DNA of 64,000 nt. It comes from Amyelois transitella. Taxonomy: Eukaryota; Arthropoda; Insecta; Lepidoptera; Pyralidae. The notes beneath the pieces are model-generated. The model did no database searches and was not told the DNA's origin. It worked only from the letters and a program-made list of their open reading frames with translations. Made by a program: the position numbers and the translations under genes. The stretch's first letter is position 1. The number at the start of each line of letters is the position of its first letter. Below are positions 8,681 through 17,310 of this stretch, one piece after another. The stretch is taken from the NCBI RefSeq assembly GCF_032362555.1, contig NC_083536.1, forward strand, positions 1,736,001 to 1,800,000, given 5' to 3'.

Positions 8681-11600
8681 TTATTGTGGGGGCAGCAGGT
8701 GCAGGGCGTATGCCCGCCTCCTGCGCCCAGTGCGCCGGCGGCGTATGGGGAGGTCGGTCGTGTCCTCTCTCACCCTTTCCGCCGCCTCTTTGCGGAGCAT
8801 GACGCTCTCCGCAAAGGTCTGCACTGCTGTCCACGACCTCTCGCTGTCGACCATCTGTCTCACGACAGCCGGCAGAGAAAGGTCGTCCCCCACGACCGCG
8901 CGAAGCTCCGCGCGGTCTTGGTCCCAGGCTGGGCAAACCTCCAAGGTGTGCTGGGCGTCCTCGTCAGCACATCCGTCACAGTGGTGGCAGACAGCAGACG
9001 GCTCCCGACCGATCAGACACAGATACCCTCCGAAACAACCATGTCCGGAGAGCATCTGGGTCAGACGGTAAGTCAGGCTACCGTGCTGCCTCGCCAACCA
9101 CTGTCCCAACACCGGACGGACCGCCTCGACGGTTCTACGCCCAGCAGTCGGCTGCTCCAGCCTTTGGGACCACTCTTCAATGGAGCGCTGACACAGCTCA
9201 TTGCGGCGTCCTGCGATCTCCCTCGGTGCCAACCGGTGACCCTGGGCCACGGCCTCCTCGCGCCAGAAGAACAGCGACGCGAGGGTTTTCGCCTCTAGGT
9301 CCCAGGGAATGGAACCGGCCAGCACAGACGCTGCCTCAAAGGAGATCGTGCGATATCCCCTTGCGGCTCTCGTCGCCATCAGCCTCTGTGGCCTCCGCAG
9401 GGAAGCGAGGTTTTGGCGAGAGAGCGCATCCGCCCATACGGGGGCCCCGTAAAGGGCTATCGATCGCACGACCCCCATGTACAAGCGCCTGCAGGACGCT
9501 TCTGGACCTCCCAGATTCGGCATGAGCCGAGTCAGCGCTCCGGCCGCCGTCGTCACGCGCGGCGCTAATTCCGCGAAGTGGGCGCCGAAGTTCCATCTGC
9601 CATCAAGAACGATGCCCAGGTAGCGCATCGATTGCTTGATGGCAATTGAAACACCTCCAACCGTCAGACTGGCGTCTGCAGGCGGCTTCCTCCGAGGGCC
9701 ATGGAAGCACAGCGCCTCGGATTTGTGGAGAGCCACCTCCAGACCCAGTCGACGGATCCGGCGCACCACTTCAGCGACTCCCGCAGTGGCGAGCAATGAC
9801 GCCTCCCTATATGTGGCGCCGCGGGCGGTCACGAGTGTGTCGTCCGCGTAGCAGACGACCTCCACCCAGGGCAGAGTGACCGTCCGCAGCACCCAATCGT
9901 AACCGATGTTCCACAGGAGCGGTCCTAAGACAGAACCCTGTGGAACACCGCGCGTCATTGAACTCTTCGTCCAACCGTTTCGGTCAGGGAAGATTATCCA
10001 TCTCTCTGAGAGGTAGTCCTGGATGACCCGACGCAGGTAGGTCGGCACCCCATGGTATCGGAGTGCCTCCACAATGCAAGACCAGGGGAGGGAGTTAAAG
10101 GCGTTGGCGATGTCCAAAGACACCGCCACGACCACCTCACCCTGGGCAACCGCATCCTGCGCCAAGGACTTCACCCTCAGCACGGCGTGAATCGTCGACC
10201 GCCTCCGGCGGAACCCGTATTGGCGATCCGCCAGGTCCGGCCCGACTCTCTCCAGGTGCTCGACGAGGCGGTCAGCAACGACCCTTTCCAGCAATTTGCC
10301 GGCCTCATCGAGCACGACGAGGGGACGGAACCCGGTCGGAGAATCCGCCGGACGTCCCTCCTTCTGCAGTAGGACTAGTCGGCCCACTTTCCACGCCGCG
10401 GGAAACCTTCCCTGCTCGAAACAGGCTGTGAAAAGCCCCCTCAGCCGTTCCCCCAGAACGTCCAGAGCGAGGACGAGGGCACGACCTGGAACTCCATCAG
10501 GACCCGGGGCGACGTTCTTCGCACGCAGCCGTGTAACGGCTGCAGCAAACTCATCCCGGGTCACCTCCGGGATCGCCTCCACGCCCTCGCTTCTTTCCGC
10601 CAGTGGCGGTGCCATACTGGGGGGCTGAAAGGCCGCTCCCTGCGGGAACAGAGCGGCCACCACCTCACCGAGGAACTGCGGATCCAAGGTCCGCGTCAGG
10701 GGGGCCGCATACGGCCGGAGCTTATTCCGGACCAGCCGATATGGGCGCCCCCAAGGATCGCGGTCCAAGGTACCCAGCAGCTCCTCGCGTGCTGCCTCCT
10801 TGGCGGATGCTATCGCGGTCCTCAGCGATCTCTTCGCCTCCACTAGTGTCGCGCACAAGGCGGCCTCTTCGGACTCGTCCCTGCGCCTTCTCCTCCGGTA
10901 TCGAGCGTACTGGCGTCTAGCCCTGAAACAGGCTTCTCGCAGACGCGAGAGCTCGGGCGACCACCAGTACACCCACCTTCTGGGAGGACGAGTACTGGCC
11001 CGGGGCATCGAGGCGTCGCAGATTTCTGCTAACGCGCCCCGGAACCACTCGGTCTCGTCCTCTACCACCACATTCACCGGCGCACGGGACCAACCTTTTA
11101 CAATGGCCGCCTCGCGGAGAAACTCCTTGTCGAGGCGCTTCAGCTGCCACCTCGGGCCAGCCTCGTTCGGAGTTCGGCTTGGGCCGCTCGGAGCGACCGA
11201 GGACGCGGAGAGATCAAACCGTATGTAACGGTGATCAGAGAGCGTCTCCACGTCCTCCAAGACGCTCCAGCCCTCGACACGGCGCGCTAGGTCTGGGCTC
11301 GCGAACGTAACGTCCGGTCGCGAGCTACCATTCCATCGCACGCACGTGGGTGCCGTCCCCCGATTCACTACCGCTAGCCCGTTAGTGATGAGCCACTCCT
11401 CGATAAGTGCACCCCGCGCATCTGTTGCGGGGGATCCCCATGCCGTTGATTTGGCATTGAGATCTCCAGCAACCAGCACGGGGAGAGGGTGACTCCTCAG
11501 GACCAGCGCCTCGACCTGGGTCAGGAATGACTCGAACTCGTTGAGCGGACGGTTGGGCGAGAAATAAACTCCAACCACAACCAAGTCACCCAGACGAGCC

Positions 11601-11827
11601 GAGACCACTCCATGACCTCGCACGACACATGTAGGAGGCGAAGAGCTCGCCGATGACACGATCGCCACCGCACTGTCTTCGTCCCGCACCCAGTTTTCCC
11701 GGGGCGGGACAAAGTACGGCTCAGAGACCACCGCCACGTCTATCAACCACTGCGCCATGCTCTGACACAACAGGTCCTGTGCACTAGTGCAGTGGTTGAT
11801 ATTCGCCTGGAGAACTTTGAGGGCCAT
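8681..11827 (-). CDS. R1-clade ORF2: endonuclease and reverse transcriptase
   Basis: This 1048-residue protein nicks target DNA and copies the element RNA from the nick. Residues 1-225 form an APE-type endonuclease: the N-terminal LQANINH, VAVVSEPY, AGDLNAKS and the closing LSDHRYIRF are its expected catalytic blocks. The reverse transcriptase spans about 410-720, with FRPLVVLDEAGKLLE, QYGFRRRRST, VSLDIANAFNSLPW, TRGVPQGSVLGPLLWN and CYADDT (Asp 662-663). A C-terminal CHHC...H...C finger at about 945-963 is typical of R1-clade ORF2. Length and all motifs are intact, so it could be functional. The start lies two bases from the ORF1 stop, suggesting reinitiation or coupled translation. Confidence 0.92.
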   Translation of the reverse strand: MALKVLQANINHCTSAQDLLCQSMAQWLIDVAVVSEPYFVPPRENWVRDEDSAVAIVSSASSSPPTCVVRGHGVVSARLGDLVVVGVYFSPNRPLNEFESFLTQVEALVLRSHPLPVLVAGDLNAKSTAWGSPATDARGALIEEWLITNGLAVVNRGTAPTCVRWNGSSRPDVTFASPDLARRVEGWSVLEDVETLSDHRYIRFDLSASSVAPSGPSRTPNEAGPRWQLKRLDKEFLREAAIVKGWSRAPVNVVVEDETEWFRGALAEICDASMPRASTRPPRRWVYWWSPELSRLREACFRARRQYARYRRRRRRDESEEAALCATLVEAKRSLRTAIASAKEAAREELLGTLDRDPWGRPYRLVRNKLRPYAAPLTRTLDPQFLGEVVAALFPQGAAFQPPSMAPPLAERSEGVEAIPEVTRDEFAAAVTRLRAKNVAPGPDGVPGRALVLALDVLGERLRGLFTACFEQGRFPAAWKVGRLVLLQKEGRPADSPTGFRPLVVLDEAGKLLERVVADRLVEHLERVGPDLADRQYGFRRRRSTIHAVLRVKSLAQDAVAQGEVVVAVSLDIANAFNSLPWSCIVEALRYHGVPTYLRRVIQDYLSERWIIFPDRNGWTKSSMTRGVPQGSVLGPLLWNIGYDWVLRTVTLPWVEVVCYADDTLVTARGATYREASLLATAGVAEVVRRIRRLGLEVALHKSEALCFHGPRRKPPADASLTVGGVSIAIKQSMRYLGIVLDGRWNFGAHFAELAPRVTTAAGALTRLMPNLGGPEASCRRLYMGVVRSIALYGAPVWADALSRQNLASLRRPQRLMATRAARGYRTISFEAASVLAGSIPWDLEAKTLASLFFWREEAVAQGHRLAPREIAGRRNELCQRSIEEWSQRLEQPTAGRRTVEAVRPVLGQWLARQHGSLTYRLTQMLSGHGCFGGYLCLIGREPSAVCHHCDGCADEDAQHTLEVCPAWDQDRAELRAVVGDDLSLPAVVRQMVDSERSWTAVQTFAESVMLRKEAAERVREDTTDLPIRRRRTGRRRRAYALHLLPPQ

Positions 11828-11829
11828 AA

Positions 11830-14068
11830 TTATTCAGAGGCCCCCGTTTCCATCGCCTCGGCGCTCTGAGCCGCACGAGCAGGCTGCGTCTGGGCCGTAG
11901 CCGCGGACGCACCCCGCTTCCCACCTCTCCTTCTTTTTTGGTTTTGGCGCGTGCTGGAGCACGCCTTGCTCCCCACGCGGTGCCCCGTCGGTTTGCCTGC
12001 CCCCGCGCACAAGATGCACTTGGGGGCGGCGTTGCACGCCGCGGCCTTGTGACCCGGCTCGCCGCACCTGTAGCACAGCAGGCTCCTGTCGGACTCGGCA
12101 GTGCACCGCTGCGAGACATGACCCGTCTCTAGGCAGCGGAAGCACTGCATGGGCCTAGCCGGCAGCAGTTTTACCTGCGCCGAAACCCATCCGACTAGAA
12201 GCCTGGTGCCGTTGGCGGTCAGCCGTTTTGCCGCCGCGATGGGACACCTGACGAAGGCGGTACGAACGCCCGTGCGGTCCTCCCGAATGTCCCCGACCCG
12301 GGTTTCGGATTCGGGGCATTGACCAGCCCGGGCGATCGCACCACACACCACAGCTGGGGTGGCAGAGTCGCACAGCTCCAGCACGCGCAAATCTGCATAC
12401 TTCTGAGGCCTGGATACTTCCGCTACCTGGGGATCCAGGACCTCCTTTAATTTGGACGCCAGGAGGTTGGCCTTTGCGTCCTTCTCGGTACCCGCGATTT
12501 CTAAAATGCGGGCACCGGTAGCCGCCTTTTTAAACTTGACCCCGGGTATACCCAGGGCGCCGAGGTCCACTTTACCCATGGCCAGATCCATGATCTGACC
12601 ATAGGTGGCTCCACGCTTTTCCGCGTCCGGCTGCAGCTTGATCACAACCGCAGCCGACCGCGGAGGGCGGAGTTTGGACGGTTGTGGTCCCTTCTCTATT
12701 TTGGCCGCAGCCTGGTTATCCCGGGGTGGGGCAGCGGCAGCGGCGGACTTCTTCCTGGCGCCCTTCTCCGGCACCTTCTTCCAGGGCACTGGCCCAGGAG
12801 TCGGTGGCGGAGCGGGTGGCCGAGACGCCGGCGCAGCCGTTACAGCTGCGTATGATGGCGAGCTGGCCGACCTCGGTGACGACACCGGTGGGGACGCCGA
12901 CGGTATCGGCTCGGGCTCAGGCGCCGTAGAGGCAGGGTTCTTGCCCTTTCCCTTCCTGCCCCGTTTGCCTTTGCCCTTTTTGGGCTTAGGTTCAGGGGTC
13001 GGTTGGGGGGGGCGCCTTCCGCCACACGGCCGTACGGCTTGCCGGAGCCGGCACCGGCACCTCCTCCACATCGGTGTCTGGCTCTGAGAGCATGTCGGCC
13101 ACCGAGGCAGCCAACCTCTCATCCGACGTCTGGTTTGCCGGCGTACGGCGTTTATCGGCCGCCAGTGCGGGCCGTATGCGTTTCTCCGGCAGGAGACGGT
13201 CCTGGAGGCCCTCGAAACGGGCGTCTAGCACAGGACCCATTGTGGTGAGAATGAGGCGCTGCAGCACCTCAGTCTCCTCCTGCCGGAATTCCGTCGACGA
13301 AGTTGACCCTAAGGCCACTCGTTCAGGACGTTCCCTTGCTACAGCGGCTCTGAGCTCCGCCATTTCCTTCTCAAGGGAGGAGATCTTGCTTTCCATGCGC
13401 TCGCAAATTTCGCGCAGGCGTTCAGTCTCCTCACCTGTCGACCCGGAGCTCAGAGCCGACATTACTTTCTCCAGGGACGCTGCAGCGTCCTTAAGGCCCT
13501 TCTGAAAGGTACCCTTGAGGTTGCCTGAATGGGCCGCAATTTCACGGATTATTTTAATGCTCGTTGCGGCCTGGTCCTCAAGGGCACCCTTGTCTGCGGG
13601 CGATGTCGCCTGCAGCGTCTCCGCCTTTTTCGCCATCTCAGCCACCGACTTTTCGGCCTCGTCGCGCTTTGCCGCCACTAACTCCCGACGGGCGTCAGCG
13701 GACAAAGTCGACTTCGGCCGACCACCTTTTTTGGCCGCTTTCACGGCCTTCATAGTTGGCGCCTTGGGCGCCTTCGGTGCCGGTACCTCAGTACTGGCAC
13801 AATCCTCCCCCTCACGGCCCCTTTTTGGAGCCCGCTGCCGGGGTTGCTCCTCCAACAAACTCTCTACGCTCACCCATTCCGCCTCGGAAAGTGAGCCAGC
13901 CTCTGGCTGCGACGTCAGAATTGAGGGACTTACGTCCCTATGTCGGTTCTTGCCCCCCCCAGATACGGTGGGGCAGCCCGCGCCCGAGGACGCGGGGAGG
14001 GATTCTCCGACCGCGGTGCGGCCGGTACCCTCCTGGAGTAATGTAGTCTTGAGAAGCGACATTTTCAT
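11830..14068 (-). pseudogene. R1-clade ORF1 (Gag-like) with one frameshift
   Basis: ORF1 is read in two frames: codons from 14068 to about 13012, then a second frame to 11830. The break coincides with a run of eight G at 13005-13012; copy B has seven G at the same place and stays open. The N-terminal part has a KAAKKGGRPKST basic patch and a coiled coil. The C-terminal part has three zinc knuckles (CFRCLETGHVSQRC, CYRCGEPGHKAAAC, and CILCAGAG...HRVGSKAC), the nucleic-acid-binding signature of R1-type Gag. The protein would form RNPs with the element RNA. The frameshift may be genuine or a homopolymer sequencing error. Confidence 0.85.
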
Positions 14069-14609
14069 TTTTGTCCTTTTTTACTAGGGTTTGGTCCCTG
14101 AAAGTGATGTTGGGCGCTCGAGACGGGGTTCCCCCCCCGCCATTCATCCCCTAGGCACGCCCGACCGTGGGATTGGGGTTATTTTTTATTGAGGTTTTCT
14201 TCCTCGCGGCGCTGGCCATGACAGCACAGCACCCTCGGCCCCATCAGTTGGGGTAACGAGTTGCCCGACGCCGGCCGAAACCGGAACGCCGCGCGAAGAG
14301 TTGCGCCACATCCACTCTCGTCTGAAAGCAGACAAGAGGGAGCGGCGCCCGACACGCGAGGGTCTAAAAAAATAGACCTCGCCCACCAATACACACGCGA
14401 AGGCCCCACAGGGACCCCGCTTTTGCGGGACATTGGCCAACAACAAACAAGACCCCGTCAATCGGGGAGTTATTTGCTGTCACCCGGGGTGCACCGTCCC
14501 GTGTCCCTTGTCAGCCCACCGCTGTCACCGGATTCATTGGAATCAAGCAACAGAAGCAAGACCTTCAAGAGACAGGGCACTCGAGGAGGTTTCCCGCACT
14601 TAGCACCCC

Positions 14610-14624
14610 GGATGACAAGTCCCC
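14610..14624 (-). repeat. R1 target-site sequence at the 5' end of copy A
   Basis: This is the same 15 bp as at 8317-8331. It separates the 5' end of copy A (minus strand) from the 5' end of copy C (plus strand), which begins at 14625. Confidence 0.75.
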
Positions 14625-17054
14625 TGCGCCAACCTATAGGCGTAGGCGGGGATAGCCGCGCGCAAATCAAGTGAATCCCAGACCGCGAAGGCGAGTTTTC
14701 TCTTTCCCCCACTACCCGGCCTCCCACCAGCGGGTCTCACCGGGGAAGAGAGGAGGGGGGGGGCTGCTCGCCCCGCGCCGCTGCCCGACGGGCTGCGCAC
14801 GGCAACTCCCCGCCCGCGCGTTGTTGGACTCCGAAATGGAGAGAGAATGCTCTCCTCACCCCGCCACCACCATCGACTCTGCAACCAGCCGTCCGGAATC
14901 ACCGCAGGACGACAATTACCGGACACCGGAGGAATCGTCCGACGACCATGCTCTCGCCTTCTGGGCGGCGAGCAAGCTCGGGCTGAGGCGGCGCCCTCGC
15001 GGCGATGAGCTGTCTCCTAAGGCAGGTGTGGAGCGTGATTACATTACGCTCTCATCGCCGGCCACCGCGCCGCCAGCGGCAGCCCCCGCAAGGGTTCAGC
15101 CGCGGCAGGTCGCCGCTCGGCCAATCGCAGCGCCACCTGCGCCCTCTGTCTGGGGCCGCTCTTACGCAGCGGCCAGCTCAAGCGCGCCCAGCACCGCCAC
15201 CGCCACCACAGCACCCAGCACCACCGCTCCAGCACCCGCTGCCGCCCCTCCGAGGAACAACGGCGCAAGCACAACTGCGCCCCCCTCCCAGGCCCCCCGG
15301 ACGCCCAAGACAAAGTACCCACCCATCATAGTGGAGAGGCTCCCTGATTGGATGGTGCATTTCAGGGAGCTCACTGTGAAGTTGGGCCACCCACCTTCAG
15401 CCCGCCCCTTCGGCGCTGGTGTTACAGGTGCGGCGAGCCGGGTCACAAGGCCGCGGCGTGCAACGCCGCCCCCAAGTGCATCTTGTGCTTCTGTTCTCCA
15501 GGCGAATATCAACCACTGCACTAGTGCACAGGACCTGTTGTGTCAGAGCATGGCGCAGTGGTTGATAGACGTGGCGGTGGTCTCTGAGCCGTACTTTGTC
15601 CCGCCCCGGGATAACTGGGTTCAGGACGAAGACAGCGCGGTGGCGATCGTGTCTTCGGCGAGCTCTTCGCCTCCTACATGTGTCGTGCGAGGTCATAGAG
15701 TGGTCTCAGCTCGTTTGGGTGACTTGGTTGTGGTTGGAGTTTATTTCTCGCCCAACCGTCCGCTCAACGAGTTCGAGTCATTCCTGACCCAGGTCGAGGC
15801 GCTGGTCCTGAGGAGTCACCCTCTCCCCATGCTGGTTGCTGGAGATCTCAATGCCAAATCAACGGCATGGGGATCCCCCGCAACAGATGCGCGGGGTGCA
15901 CTTATCGAGGAGTGGCTCATCACTAACGGGCTAGCGGTAGTGAATCGGGGGACGGCACCCACGTGCGTGCGATGGAACGGTAAAAACCTCGCCTCCCTAC
16001 GGAGGCCACAGAGGCTGATGGCGACGAGAGCCGCAAGGGGATATAGCACGATCTCCTTTGAGGCAGCGTCTGTGCTGGCCGGTTCCATTCCCTGGGACCT
16101 AGAGGCGAAAACCCTCGCGTCGCTGTTCTTCTGGCGCGAGGAGGCCGTGGCCCAGGGTCACCGGTTGGCACCGAGGGAGATCGCAAGACGCCGCAATGAG
16201 CTGTGTCAGCGCTCCATTGAAGAGTGGTCCCAAAGTCTGGAGCAGCCGACTGCTGGGCGTAGAACCGTCGAGGCGGTCCGTCCGGTGTTGGGACAGTGGT
16301 TGGCGAGGCAGCACGGTAGCCTGACTTACCGTCTGACCCAGATGCTCTCCGGACATGGTTGTTTCGGAGGGTATCTGTGTCTGATCGGTCGGGAGCCGTC
16401 TGCTATCTGCCACCACTGTGACGGATGTGCTGACGAGGACGCCCAGCACACCTTGGAGGTTTGCTCAGCCTGGGACCAAGACCGCGCGGAGCTTCGCGCG
16501 GTCGTGGGGGACGACCTTTCCCTGCCGGCTGTCGTGAGACAGATGGTCGACAGCGAGAGGTCGTGGACAGCAGTGCAGACCTTTGCGGAGAGCGTCATGC
16601 TCCGCAAAGAGGCGGCGGAAAGGGTGAGAGAGGACACGTCCGACCTCCCCATACGCCGCCGGCGCACTGGGCGCAGGAGGCGGGCATACGCCCTGCACCT
16701 GCTGCCCCCACAATAAGGGCCGGTCGGGCGGCGGAAACGGGATTCCGCTGCCTGGCGAAACGGCCCTGGGTTGAAGGCGCGCTTGTGCCAGGCGCGCCCT
16801 CCCCTAGCGGGTAGAATTGAAGGCCGACGGGTCACCCCGCTGGCCGCTCCGTGGAGAGCGGCCGAGCCGAGGCCGCCGTGGAAGCGGCCGCCGCGTCAGG
16901 AGTATGGGCGAGGGCAGCTCACACTCCTGGCAACGAAGCGGTAGGCGATGGCACCGTGTGGTTTTAGTGGATTCAAGCCCCACATAACCCGTCCGACTTC
17001 CCGTAGCCGGCCGGGTAGACGAAGGTCTTTCCACACGTAAAAAAAAAAAAAAAA
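14625..17054 (+). mobile_element. R1 copy C: internally deleted, chimeric LINE
   Basis: A plus-strand element ending in poly(A) (17039-17054) followed by GGGGACTTGTCATCC at 17055-17069. Its 3' part (15500-17038) matches copy A ORF2 and 3' UTR almost exactly, with two internal deletions. The first 750 bp do not match copy A and encode a different Gag-like N-terminus. Copies A and C lie head to head. On its left, copy C is bordered by the target sequence in the opposite orientation, so it lacks a normal 5' duplication. Confidence 0.8.
14671..16716 (+). pseudogene. Chimeric Gag-like / R1 ORF2 fusion frame
   Basis: One open frame of 681 codons joins four pieces. (1) Codons 1 to about 248 are a Pro/Ala-rich region ending in YPPIIVERLPDWMVHF and GHPPSARPF, resembling Gag-like ORF1 of other LINEs and absent from copy A. 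(2) Next comes a short stretch of the R1 zinc-knuckle region, read out of its normal frame. (3) Then the first about 150 codons of the R1 endonuclease (LQANINH to VRWNG). (4) Finally the ORF2 C-terminus from KNLASLRRPQR, with the CHHC finger. The reverse transcriptase and the end of the endonuclease are gone, so no enzymatic activity is expected. That the frame stayed open across three junctions may be chance. A likelier start than 14671 may be the Met at about 14836. Confidence 0.7.
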
Positions 17055-17209
17055 GGGGACTTGTCATCCAAACTTTAATGAAAAGTTGGATGACACAGCA
17101 CTAAACACAAATATTGCAGTTGGGCTCGTACACAGAACACTTGGAGCCGCTGTGGCAACTGGCACGATCCGACCCCGATCTCATTTACTCGGAACTTTCT
17201 TTGACCTTA
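17055..17209. other. R1 target site, hairpin and short unassigned flank
   Basis: 17055-17069 is the 15-bp R1 target sequence. Just beyond, 17063-17097 forms an inverted repeat (TGTCATCCAA ... TTGGATGACA) around a short AT-rich centre. From 17085 to 17209 there is an open frame on the plus strand (DDTALNTNIAVGL...) too short to assign; it could be an exon remnant. The mariner starts at 17210 after a TA. Confidence 0.4.
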
Positions 17210-17310
17210 CTACTCTGTCAAGAAAGTAGCAGGAAAAGATCAATAATACACAAACTGTTTGTTATTCATCCAAATTTATTTTATCACCTTCAAAATATGC
17301 TCCTTTAGAA

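Larger units (their letters stand above)
8332..14609 (-). mobile_element. R1-clade LINE copy A, full length
   Basis: A complete two-ORF LINE: 5' UTR (14609-14069), ORF1 (14068-11830), ORF2 (11827-8681), 3' UTR (8680-8358) and a poly(A) tail seen as T8332-8357. The 15-bp sequence GGGGACTTGTCATCC flanks both ends in the same orientation (8317-8331 and 14610-14624). The only defect I see is one extra G in ORF1. The clade call rests on the endonuclease start (LQANINH), the RT and the C-terminal Cys/His finger. It is not in 28S rDNA. Confidence 0.9.

Noticed and set aside
8681..14609. 28S-specific R1 in rDNA
   Set aside because: No rDNA sequence flanks it, and the junction sequence GGGGACTTGTCATCC is not the 28S R1 site.
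17085..17209. Host gene exon (open frame around NTNIAVGLVHRTLG)
   Set aside because: Only about 40 codons with no convincing splice sites or recognised family; kept only as an unassigned flank.
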